Shown one piece after another: positions 18,256-24,586 of a DNA stretch of 64,000 bases. Below the pieces are notes generated by a model, which did not search any database, was not told the DNA's origin, and saw nothing but the letters and a program-made list of their open reading frames with translations. The stretch comes from Flavobacterium sp. ENC. GTDB taxonomy: Bacteria > Bacteroidota > Bacteroidia > Flavobacteriales > Flavobacteriaceae. Location of the stretch: NCBI RefSeq assembly GCF_020991415.1, contig NZ_JAJMOY010000010.1:62001-126000 (forward strand), given 5' to 3'. Position numbers and translations under genes: made by a program. Position 1 is the stretch's first letter; each line of letters begins with the position of its first letter.

Positions 18256-18260
18256 GTATT

Positions 18261-18425
18261 ATGAAATTCATTAAGAAAAGTTACTATTATTTTTTCTATA
18301 AAATTTACCGTTCTATAGAATATACTTCAAAATCGTTTGGAGGAGCCAATATCGTTAAAATTGTACAAACCACACCCGATCGCCCGGATATCCAAAACGA
18401 TATCCGGCAGTCTGGGTGGGAATAG
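18261..18425 (+). pseudogene. Truncated membrane immunity gene fused to toxin-tail remnant
   Basis: The 54-codon frame begins MKFIKKSYYYFFYKIYRSIE, identical to the start of the gene at 17677. After about 25 codons it jumps by internal deletion to sequence matching the 3' end and downstream region of that gene (GGAGCCAATATCGTTAAAAT at 18341-18360, compared with 18091). It lost the membrane segments and so cannot act as the intact protein does. Confidence 0.8.
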
Positions 18426-18427
18426 GA

Positions 18428-18514
18428 ATAGATTAGGAAAGATTATATAGGGAAAACAGAGCTATAAATCCACATTATCAGGCTTTTCCTTGTGCAATGA
18501 AATTTAGAATATAA
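18428..18514 (+). pseudogene. Remnant of an RHS toxin C-terminal tail (copy 3)
   Basis: The segment encodes RAINPHYQAFPCAMKFRI and a TAA stop. It is a third copy of the tail seen at the end of the intact toxin and at 18118-18255. The stop overlaps the ATG of the next gene (TAATG), preserving the toxin-immunity junction although the toxin body is gone. Confidence 0.78.
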
Positions 18515-18993
18515 TGGAAATTAAAAATCATCAGAATGGCTTAACATCAATAAAAGATAGCGGTGATGTAAATATTAGTAATTCCAAATGGGATTTTATC
18601 TTTTTAGACCCTATTTTAAATGATTGTAAAATTTATTTTATAGGTTGGCGACTTGATTTTGTTTATAAAAATGAAATTAATAATAATTTGGAAAGTTTAA
18701 TAGAAGATTTGTCCTGTAAGGTTTTCATTGATAAAGATAATCACATGAAATTGTGTTTAAGAGCTAGGGAATTAGATAGAAAGATTTTGAGCGTATTATG
18801 GCGATTTTATGAATATCCCTCTTTAATTTTTTTAAAAAAAGAAAGTGATGAAGTTAAATTAATTAGCGAGTTTGAGACGAAAATCAAAAAAATAAAGCTA
18901 CCCAATGGTTTTTGTCACCTCTATAAAATGGATCCAGAATCAGATGTCATTTGGATAGATAGTACTAATGATTTTGTGTTTTCTAAATTTTAA
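18514..18993 (+). CDS. Orphan soluble immunity candidate
   Basis: The 159-residue acidic protein has no signal peptide or membrane segment (MEIKNHQNGLTSIKDSGD, then WDFIFLDPILNDCKIYFIGW, SVLWRFYEYPSLIFLKKE, VIWIDSTNDFVFSKF). I do not recognise the family. It starts within the stop codon of a toxin-tail scar and lies just before an orphan RHS tip. It is therefore best explained as an immunity gene retained after its toxin tip was replaced. A cytoplasmic immunity protein would imply a toxin acting inside the cell. Confidence 0.6.
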   Translation: MEIKNHQNGLTSIKDSGDVNISNSKWDFIFLDPILNDCKIYFIGWRLDFVYKNEINNNLESLIEDLSCKVFIDKDNHMKLCLRARELDRKILSVLWRFYEYPSLIFLKKESDEVKLISEFETKIKKIKLPNGFCHLYKMDPESDVIWIDSTNDFVFSKF

Positions 18994-19034
18994 TTCGAAG
19001 TGGTAAAGATTAATGGGGATAGTTTTTGTTCACA

Positions 19035-20165
19035 GTTAAAATTACCAATCAGTTGGGGTCAGTGGTTGAAAAGCGATTGTTTGATGCATGGGGTAGTATA
19101 CAAAAGGTACAGAACGGAGCCGGTATGCCGCTATCGGGTTTAACCGTTTTAGACAGGGGATACACCGGACATGAGCATATACAAAGTGTGGGTCTCATCA
19201 ACATGAACGGTCATATTTACGATCCTAATCTGCATTGTTTTTTACAGCCGGACAACAATATTCAGGATCCGTTTAATACGCAGAATTACAATCGTTATGG
19301 CTATGTTTTAAACAATCCTTTAAAATATACAGACCCAAGCGGTGAATTTATAAACGTATTTTTCGGTTACCTTTTATCAGGTTATATAATGGGTGCCTAT
19401 GCCAGCGGAGGCGAATTAAACCCTGCCAAATGGAATTCCTCGGCTTTTATTACTATTGGCGCAGCAGGGGCATCAGCAGGAGCCTCAGCAGTGGCGACAA
19501 ATCTGACCAATAATTATCTGGATAATTATAATAAACCTCCGGTGTTGGGATTTAGCGCTGTAGGGTCGGGGAATGATATTCACTCTTTTGTGAATGATAA
19601 TAATGATTTTAGTTTCTCAGAAGATAATCGTAGTAATAATGTTTTTGACTTCAAATCAGTTAATAATATAAAACTCAATATACCATTAATCGTACAATAT
19701 AATGAGCACTTAAGAGAACCTTATGACAAATATAATGCGACAGGAGGAGTATTAACTGCTCTAGGTACTAGTTTGGCTTTCGGAGAATATAAGATGTTCA
19801 ATAAAGAAACTTGGTATAGCATAAAAAAGATGAAAACGTATGGTCAACATTTTAATGGCAATGGTGCGACAGGAGGAAAAGTTACTTCTGCTTTAAAAAT
19901 TTCTAATAGAATAAATAGAGTTGGAAAGTTATTAGGAGCATATAACGCACGATCAATTTTTCTTGATTATCGAAATGGTGAGATTAACAAATTTAATTTT
20001 GTAGCAGAAGAAGGCTCAAATGCTTATGCTACTTTTGGAGGAACATATGGCGCAGCTTGGGGAGTTGGTTGGGAAATGGGTAGATGGATAACTTCTTGGG
20101 ATTCTTATCAGAATTGGAAGCGAGAAACAGTACTCCCGTGGAGGGAACAGAATTTTGGATATTAA
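19035..20165 (+). pseudogene. Orphan RHS tip: partial core plus alternative toxin C-terminus
   Basis: The frame lacks a convincing start; the only upstream candidate is a TTG at 19026. From about 19035 it is nearly identical at DNA level to 16536-17080 of the intact toxin gene, covering the end of the RHS core (EKRLFDAWGSIQKVQNGAG to NPLKYTDPSGE) and the following hydrophobic linker. It then diverges after GFSAVGSGNDIHSF into a different toxin domain of about 190 residues. That domain ends GGTYGAAWGVGWEMGRWITS and WKRETVLPWREQNFGY. This is a displaced tip, a reservoir for recombination into the main gene, and is probably not expressed alone. Confidence 0.85.
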
Positions 20166-20181
20166 TTTAAGATGCTTTTAC

Positions 20182-20583
20182 ATGGATGTTATATATTATT
20201 ATTGTTTTTTGTTCTATAGAAAAGTTCTAAAGGAAGATGAACCACATGCTACTACAATTTGGGTTTTAGGATTTGGAGAAGGATATTTAATAAGTGTTGT
20301 TTGTGATATAGTAGCAATGCGATATTTCTGCTATGACATTATTACATATTTTATGTTCCCAATTATAGGAGTTGCCTTATTGATTAATTATCTACACTTT
20401 AGTAAGTCTAAAAGGTCTAGAAAGATAGTAAAGGAAAAACCGGTTTTTTTCGGCAGTCATAAAATTTCGATTATACTGACAGTTGTTTTTTTTGTTATTA
20501 TAATTTCTTCAATGTTTTGGGGACCCGTTTGCTCAAAATATCTTTTAGAAACTTATTGTAGCCTTAAATTTAAATACAATTAA
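20182..20583 (+). CDS. Membrane immunity candidate for the orphan RHS tip
   Basis: From MDVIYYYCFLFYRKVL at 20182 the product is 133 residues. Hydrophobic segments lie at about 27-47, 51-68 (ITYFMFPIIGVALLINYL) and 94-112 (ISIILTVVFFVIIISSMF). The frame extends to an ATG at 20155 that overlaps the toxin end by 11 bp. The internal ATG is preferred because its YYY...FYRK start resembles the other membrane immunity protein (SYYYFFYKIYRS). Pairing with the orphan tip is inferred from adjacency. Confidence 0.68.
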   Translation: MDVIYYYCFLFYRKVLKEDEPHATTIWVLGFGEGYLISVVCDIVAMRYFCYDIITYFMFPIIGVALLINYLHFSKSKRSRKIVKEKPVFFGSHKISIILTVVFFVIIISSMFWGPVCSKYLLETYCSLKFKYN

Positions 20584-20585
20584 AC

Positions 20586-20938
20586 ATGACAAATCAAAAT
20601 CTCAAATTACTAACACTTTATGATTTTTCAACTGAACGGAGTCAGGTGATTTTGATACTAAAGATATTAATAAACCTATTGCAGATTTATCTCTGGAAGA
20701 TATTAATTGGTGTTTAAGAAAAAGACGCTTTCCATATCAAATTCTAGATATTATAATGCAAAAAATAGAGAGTTATTGGGATAAAATAGATGTTTATTAT
20801 CCTAACGCTTTGTGCCAATGGTATGATGATGCAGTTAAAGAAATTGTAACGATACCCCTTATTTTCAGACAGAACAATATTCCTTCACAACATGGTAAAA
20901 TTTTGCTTAATAATAGTTCTCTTTTTTGTTTCATGTGA
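20586..20938 (+). pseudogene. Frameshifted immunity-like gene
   Basis: One frame starts MTNQNLKLLTLYDFSTERSQ at 20586 and then stops. After a -1/+2 shift near 20645 a second frame continues with FDTKDINKPIADLSLEDINW, RRFPYQILDIIMQKIESYW and VDVYYPNALCQWYDDAV-like sequence. The DLS-x-ED pattern followed by a helix and YP resembles contact-dependent-inhibition immunity proteins of the CdiI_2 type, but this is a weak match by eye. The 3' end runs into the following lipoprotein gene, so it appears truncated as well as frameshifted. Confidence 0.55.
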
Positions 20939-21446
20939 GACAATTAAATCTAAAAAACTAGATGATGGAATTACTAAAATTCCTGTTGATAAATTATTCT
21001 TTCATAAAAATTACAGGTATAAATATCATGTAGTGCTTTCAAAAGTGATAGATACCAATTCTGTTTACATTGAGAGCTTTTATCTAGATTCAAAAGGTGA
21101 ATTATTTAGCACCAAAAAAGGTTTTAACAGTTTTTTGAATGGGCTTAAGTTCTATGGAAACGGATGTTTGAATAATTTCGTCATTAATAAAGATAGCTTG
21201 CTTAATTTACCAGAATTAAATCCATTAAGGACAGGGTTTAGAGGGATTTCTTATATAAAAAAGAAAGACACAGTAATTGAAATTATCGCTCCGATTGATG
21301 AAAATTATAATTTAGGGAAAAAGCAATATTATCTAAAAGTTCGTACTGACACTTTATTTTTAGAAGAGAAACAAACCTCCTTGAAATATATTTATGTAAG
21401 ACATAAACTAAATGATAATAATACCAAGTATAAAGCTGATTGGTAA
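20892..21446 (+). CDS. Lipoprotein of unknown function, possible periplasmic immunity protein
   Basis: The 184-residue product has a short lipoprotein signal (VKFCLIIVLFFVSCETIKS, lipobox cysteine at about 15). The rest is rich in strands, Lys and Asn (YKYHVVLSKVIDTNSVYIES, KKDTVIEIIAPIDENYNL). It is the last gene of the toxin/immunity cluster and overlaps a broken immunity-like gene, consistent with a captured immunity gene. A lipoprotein location would protect against a toxin acting in the periplasm. No family was recognised. Confidence 0.6.
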   Translation: MVKFCLIIVLFFVSCETIKSKKLDDGITKIPVDKLFFHKNYRYKYHVVLSKVIDTNSVYIESFYLDSKGELFSTKKGFNSFLNGLKFYGNGCLNNFVINKDSLLNLPELNPLRTGFRGISYIKKKDTVIEIIAPIDENYNLGKKQYYLKVRTDTLFLEEKQTSLKYIYVRHKLNDNNTKYKADW

Positions 21447-21502
21447 ATTGTAAGAGTCTTGTTTTTTACCCAAAAGACAACAATAATTTACAAATTATTA
21501 TT

Positions 21503-22201
21503 CTATTGATACTTACTCAAATCCAGATTAAGAATAGTACCTACTCGGCTAAACTCTTCATTAATCTTCGCATTGAGGATTAGTTGCTCATTTTTTATGG
21601 GGTGATTAAAAGTTAACTGATGGGCATGAAGCATCATTTCTTTCAGGTCATAATTTTCCAGCCATAATTTATTTTGTTTGTTACAACCATGTGGACGACT
21701 TCCTAAAATGGGATGGAAAATATGTTTGAAATGTTTTCGTAACTGATGCATGCGTCCGGTTTCAGGAATAGCCTCTACCAAACAATATCGCGATGTGGGC
21801 TGATTGTTAAATTCTAAATCAACTTCGGCATTCTGCAAGCGATGAAAGTATGTTATTGCATTTTGTGTAATGTCATCATCATTAGTTAAATCATAATCAA
21901 TCGTTAGTTCCTGAGGTGACCAACCCCGTAAAATTGCTAAATATTTTTTTTCGACTTCGCGTGTGGCAAAATGATCATTCATAATTTTCAAAACGGCTGT
22001 ATCCAACGCAAATAACAAGACACCGGATGTTTTGCGGTCTAACCGATGAACAGGATAAACGTGCTGCCCTCCAATTTGATTTCTCAATTCCTGAACAGCA
22101 TACACTTTTGCATCGCGTGCGTAAAATGATTTGTGAACCAACAACCCGCTTGGTTTATTAATGGCAATAATATATTCGTCCTGGTAAAGAATTTCTAACA
22201 T
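21503..22201 (-). CDS. truC: RluA-family tRNA pseudouridine synthase TruC
   Basis: The 232-residue protein has the RluA-family active-site motif HRLDRKTSGVLLFA at about 52-65, whose Asp is catalytic. It opens with ILYQDEYIIAINKPSGLLVH and carries the later GRMHQLRKHFKHIFHPILG motif at about 146-164. No S4 domain is present, as expected for TruC, which makes pseudouridine at position 65 of tRNA. Length and motif spacing match TruC better than RluA or RluC. It is monocistronic and ends close to the convergent lipoprotein gene. Confidence 0.88.
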   Translation of the reverse strand: MLEILYQDEYIIAINKPSGLLVHKSFYARDAKVYAVQELRNQIGGQHVYPVHRLDRKTSGVLLFALDTAVLKIMNDHFATREVEKKYLAILRGWSPQELTIDYDLTNDDDITQNAITYFHRLQNAEVDLEFNNQPTSRYCLVEAIPETGRMHQLRKHFKHIFHPILGSRPHGCNKQNKLWLENYDLKEMMLHAHQLTFNHPIKNEQLILNAKINEEFSRVGTILNLDLSKYQ

Positions 22202-22337
22202 TTGGCAAAAGTAGAAGAGATTTCGATTAAAATCACTTTTATCACTTATTTGTTTTTATACTTTTCTCCGTTCGTCGAGGAGTTTACATGCTGGCGTGAG
22301 CGAAAATAACCAAACGTTGATAAATATGTTTAAAACA

Positions 22338-22370
22338 AAAAAAGCTCCAGATTTCTCTGAAGCTTTTTTA
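22338..22370 (-). terminator. Terminator of the tRNA-fMet/GIY-YIG array
   Basis: The hairpin AAAGCTCCAGATTTCTCTGA-AGCTTT with T-runs on both sides lies at the 3' end of the minus-strand array. The same hairpin lies directly after the second tRNA-fMet (48627-48660) and after tRNA-Glu (31264-31294), so it is probably the ancestral terminator of this tRNA locus. Confidence 0.8.
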
Positions 22371-22375
22371 CTTAG

Positions 22376-22430
22376 TAGCGGGAACAGGACTCGAACCTGT
22401 GTCCGCCGCGGCGGATAGGAGCCCGAGGAG
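22376..22430 (-). pseudogene. Partial initiator tRNA-like sequence (unit 1)
   Basis: It matches tRNA-fMet from the D-arm (AGCTCCTCGGGCTC) and again from the T-arm to the acceptor end (CACAGGTTCGAGTCCTG, CCCGCTA). The anticodon loop and 3' stem are replaced by the palindrome TCCGCCGCGGCGGA, and the 5' acceptor half is missing. It cannot fold as a tRNA. It starts right after the TAG stop of the GIY-YIG gene. Confidence 0.8.
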
Positions 22431-22685
22431 CTATGATTTTTGGATTAGTTGTTTAATAAATTCCCTTCCAACTCCGGTTTTTAAATATTTTTCTCTTTTC
22501 AAAGCTTCTGATTTGGATTTGAAAAATTCAACGTGAATAACAGTCCAAGGCCTAAATTTTAAGGTATATCCCTTCGTCTCGAGAAAATTGTGCGATTTAA
22601 ATCGTTCAATTAAATTAGAAGTATAACCCGTATAGGTTTTATTAAATTTTTTAGAATAGAGGATGTAAACCACAAATTCTTCCAT
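22431..22685 (-). CDS. Single-domain GIY-YIG endonuclease (unit 1)
   Basis: The 84-residue protein of the GIY-YIG/URI type has FVVYILYSKKFNKTYTGYTS (the GIY and YIG equivalents are VYI and YTG), NLIERFKSHN with the conserved Arg, and SEALKREKYLKTGVGREF with the catalytic Glu region. GIY-YIG domains nick or cut DNA in homing enzymes, UvrC and some restriction enzymes. The gene sits inside a tRNA-linked repeat, so a role in spreading into or maintaining the tRNA site is suggested. It is identical to the two neighbouring copies. Confidence 0.88.
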   Translation of the reverse strand: MEEFVVYILYSKKFNKTYTGYTSNLIERFKSHNFLETKGYTLKFRPWTVIHVEFFKSKSEALKREKYLKTGVGREFIKQLIQKS

Positions 22686-22706
22686 AAATACAAAGTATTA
22701 TAAACG

Positions 22707-22739
22707 AAAAAACACCACTTTTTTGAAGTGGTGTTTTTA
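22707..22739 (-). terminator. Hairpin terminator between units 1 and 2
   Basis: AAAACACCACTT-TTTTG-AAGTGGTGTTTTT forms a strong stem with flanking A- and T-runs. It lies after the tRNA-like end of unit 2 and before the nuclease start of unit 1 on the minus strand, so each unit ends in its own terminator. Confidence 0.8.
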
Positions 22740-22744
22740 CTTAG

Positions 22745-22799
22745 TAGCGGGAACAGGACTCGAACCTGTGTCCGCCGCGGCGGATAGGAGCGCGAGGAG
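22745..22799 (-). pseudogene. Partial initiator tRNA-like sequence (unit 2)
   Basis: Same structure as unit 1, with TCCGCCGCGGCGGA in place of the anticodon arm, but reading GCGC where unit 1 has GGGC before it. It lacks the tRNA 5' half. Confidence 0.8.
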
Positions 22800-23054
22800 C
22801 TATGATTTTTGGATTAGTTGTTTAATAAATTCCCTTCCAACTCCGGTTTTTAAATATTTTTCTCTTTTCAAAGCTTCTGATTTGGATTTGAAAAATTCAA
22901 CGTGAATAACAGTCCAAGGCCTAAATTTTAAGGTATATCCCTTCGTCTCGAGAAAATTGTGCGATTTAAATCGTTCAATTAAATTAGAAGTATAACCCGT
23001 ATAGGTTTTATTAAATTTTTTAGAATAGAGGATGTAAACCACAAATTCTTCCAT
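22800..23054 (-). CDS. Single-domain GIY-YIG endonuclease (unit 2)
   Basis: This 84-residue GIY-YIG protein is identical to the products of the neighbouring units (VYILYSKKFNKTYTGYTSN, catalytic-region REKYLKTGVGREF). Perfect protein identity across three tandem copies points to recent amplification or ongoing gene conversion. The sequence AATACTTTG lies about 20 bases before the ATG and is one position off the TAnnTTTG promoter box. Confidence 0.88.
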   Translation of the reverse strand: MEEFVVYILYSKKFNKTYTGYTSNLIERFKSHNFLETKGYTLKFRPWTVIHVEFFKSKSEALKREKYLKTGVGREFIKQLIQKS

Positions 23055-23075
23055 AAATACAAAGTATTATAAACG

Positions 23076-23108
23076 AAAAAACACCACTTTTTTGAAGTGG
23101 TGTTTTTA
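23076..23108 (-). terminator. Hairpin terminator between units 2 and 3
   Basis: Second copy of the AAACACCACTT/AAGTGGTGTTT hairpin, 369 bp from the first. Confidence 0.8.
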
Positions 23109-23113
23109 CTTAG

Positions 23114-23168
23114 TAGCGGGAACAGGACTCGAACCTGTGTCCGCCGCGGCGGATAGGAGCGCGAGGAG
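23114..23168 (-). pseudogene. Partial initiator tRNA-like sequence (unit 3)
   Basis: Same as unit 2: T-arm and acceptor 3' strand intact, anticodon arm replaced by TCCGCCGCGGCGGA, 5' half missing. Confidence 0.8.
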
Positions 23169-23423
23169 CTATGATTTTTGGATTAGTTGTTTAATAAATT
23201 CCCTTCCAACTCCGGTTTTTAAATATTTTTCTCTTTTCAAAGCTTCTGATTTGGATTTGAAAAATTCAACGTGAATAACAGTCCAAGGCCTAAATTTTAA
23301 GGTATATCCCTTCGTCTCGAGAAAATTGTGCGATTTAAATCGTTCAATTAAATTAGAAGTATAACCCGTATAGGTTTTATTAAATTTTTTAGAATAGAGG
23401 ATGTAAACCACAAATTCTTCCAT
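23169..23423 (-). CDS. Single-domain GIY-YIG endonuclease (unit 3)
   Basis: Third identical 84-residue GIY-YIG protein. It is the copy nearest the intact tRNA-fMet and lies about 60 bp downstream of it in transcription order, with a hairpin terminator between. Readthrough from the strong tRNA promoter could express the array; otherwise each copy needs its own promoter. Confidence 0.88.
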   Translation of the reverse strand: MEEFVVYILYSKKFNKTYTGYTSNLIERFKSHNFLETKGYTLKFRPWTVIHVEFFKSKSEALKREKYLKTGVGREFIKQLIQKS

Positions 23424-23444
23424 AAATACAAAGTATTATAAACG

Positions 23445-23477
23445 AAAAAACACCACTTTTTTGAAGTGGTGTTTTTA
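23445..23477 (-). terminator. Hairpin terminator after tRNA-fMet
   Basis: Third copy of the AAACACCACTT/AAGTGGTGTTT hairpin, directly downstream of the intact tRNA-fMet. The second tRNA-fMet locus has a different hairpin at this place, so this one came with the element. Confidence 0.8.
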
Positions 23478-23482
23478 CTTAG

Positions 23483-23555
23483 TAGCGGGAACAGGACTCG
23501 AACCTGTGACCTTCGGGTTATGAGCCCGACGAGCTGCCTACTGCTCTATCCCGCG
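23483..23555 (-). tRNA. Initiator tRNA-fMet (CAT anticodon)
   Basis: The 73-nt tRNA folds as a cloverleaf: acceptor CGCGGGA with TCCCGCT, T-arm ACAGG-TTCGAGT-CCTGT and anticodon loop CTCATAA. The 1-72 pair is a mismatch (C-U) and the anticodon stem has three consecutive G-C pairs, both marks of initiator tRNA. CCA is not encoded (CTA follows A73). It is identical to the tRNA at 48668-48740. Confidence 0.95.
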
Positions 23556-23567
23556 ATGTTTCGGGTG

Positions 23568-23597
23568 CAAAGATACGCAGTAAATATAGTTTTGCAA
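23568..23597 (-). promoter_or_regulatory. Promoter of tRNA-fMet
   Basis: On the minus strand TTG (23597-23595) is followed after 19 bases by TATCTTTG (23575-23568). This matches the Bacteroidota -33/-7 consensus and is 12 bases upstream of the tRNA 5' end. Confidence 0.85.
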
Positions 23598-23703
23598 AGG
23601 AATTACTGATTTTTTTTATTTAAGACCTTAAATTTTGTAAGTTATTAGCCTGTAATTGTTTATGACGATTGATAGACGTGAAGTTGCATCATAAACCACA
23701 GTT

Positions 23704-24228
23704 TTAGAATTTATATTCCAGTAATTCAACATACGGATCGTCTTTTAGTCCCAGCAAAAGACCAAAAGCAGGCTCGGTTTTGTAACCCTTTTGCTTGAGT
23801 CGGATAATTTCAAGCCTGAATTTCTCACCTTTTAATTGTAAAATCTTGTATTCGATGATCATGTGTCGGTATCCGTTCTGATTTTTAACGGGAATATTTT
23901 GCCCGAAGATTTCAATTTCAAAAGCTGCTTTTTTGAAGTTTGCGATGACCGATTCCTGATTAATAATGATGGTTTCCCGGATTGTAAATTCAGTTTCATT
24001 TCCAAAAATTGCGGTTAGCTTTTCGATAAAATCAGCCTTGTCTTTCCAGTAACAAATGATATCGAGGTCACTGTTTTCGATAGCAATGTTTATCGGAATC
24101 GTACCGACTAAAACCGGGTCAAATTCGGCAAGCTGAGACAAAATCTGATTTTGTGTTAAGACTTCGTAGGCACGGATTTGTTTTGGATTTCCGGTTTTTA
24201 AATATTCAATCTTGCTGAAATCGATCAT
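23704..24228 (-). CDS. DUF4269 protein, nucleotidyltransferase-like fold
   Basis: The 174-residue protein has the DUF4269 pattern: FDPVLVGTIPINIAIENSDL followed by DIICYW at about 37-62, resembling the G-S...DxD core of nucleotidyltransferase folds, then IEIFGQNIPVKNQNGYRHM. The remaining part is helical (LRLKQKGYKTEPAFGLLLG-like). The family's biochemical role is not established. It is a lone gene between the tRNA array and a small unknown gene. Confidence 0.75.
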   Translation of the reverse strand: MIDFSKIEYLKTGNPKQIRAYEVLTQNQILSQLAEFDPVLVGTIPINIAIENSDLDIICYWKDKADFIEKLTAIFGNETEFTIRETIIINQESVIANFKKAAFEIEIFGQNIPVKNQNGYRHMIIEYKILQLKGEKFRLEIIRLKQKGYKTEPAFGLLLGLKDDPYVELLEYKF

Positions 24229-24278
24229 TTATATAATTATTTGGAATTAATGGATTACAATTTAATTATGATAAACTT

Positions 24279-24572
24279 TTAATCTCCAAAGGCAATAATG
24301 CCACTTTTTTTGTTTTCTGAAATGTCAATTATTTGAAATAGTTGAATGATGTCTGTATCTTTATGTGTTTGTAATTTTGTACCGTTTAGACGCATTTGTA
24401 ATATTGTTTCGATATCCCATCTAAAGTCTGAGTGATATTCATAACGTTTATCAATAACTCCCTTGTTTTGTAAATTACGAAAAGTTCTATCGTTCAGTTG
24501 CCCAATAAATTCAAGTCCTGTTGGAGAATCCGGAGTAATTTGTTCGTCTTTTATAAGATAGAAATCTAACAT
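24279..24572 (-). CDS. Small protein of unknown function
   Basis: The 97-residue soluble protein is MLDFYLIKDEQITPDSPTGL, then EFIGQLNDRTFRNLQNKGVI, DFRWDIETILQMRLNGTKL and a polar end. No family was recognised. It lies 14 bp after the end of the glycosyltransferase gene on the same strand, so it may be cotranscribed with it. Its YEYHSDFRWDIETI segment looks like a genuine folded domain and the codon use is like that of its neighbours, so I accept it as a gene. Confidence 0.6.
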   Translation of the reverse strand: MLDFYLIKDEQITPDSPTGLEFIGQLNDRTFRNLQNKGVIDKRYEYHSDFRWDIETILQMRLNGTKLQTHKDTDIIQLFQIIDISENKKSGIIAFGD

Positions 24573-24586
24573 AATTCATGTTTTAT

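Larger units (their letters stand above)
22371..23477 (-). mobile_element. Three tandem 369-bp units: GIY-YIG nuclease plus partial tRNA-fMet
   Basis: Units begin at CTTAGTAGCGGGAACAGG at 22371, 22740 and 23109, and the intact tRNA-fMet repeats the same sequence at 23478, so the period is exactly 369 bp. Reading on the minus strand, each unit holds a hairpin terminator, a GIY-YIG ORF and a defective tRNA copy lacking the 5' half. The three encoded proteins are identical. I saw one base difference in DNA between copies (a C/G change in the tRNA-like part of the first copy). The layout suggests a tRNA-targeted selfish element that was tandemly amplified. Confidence 0.85.

Noticed and set aside
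19026..19034. TTG start for the orphan RHS tip
   Set aside because: It lies outside the region homologous to the main toxin and gives no signal peptide, so independent expression is unlikely.
22723..22905. 60-codon plus-strand ORFs in each 369-bp unit
   Set aside because: They read antisense through the tRNA-like part and the nuclease gene; the sequence VAGTGLEPVS is the well-known false translation of a tRNA 3' end.
22371..23477. CRISPR array
   Set aside because: The regular period is 369 bp and the repeated unit contains a gene; there are no short repeats with unique spacers.
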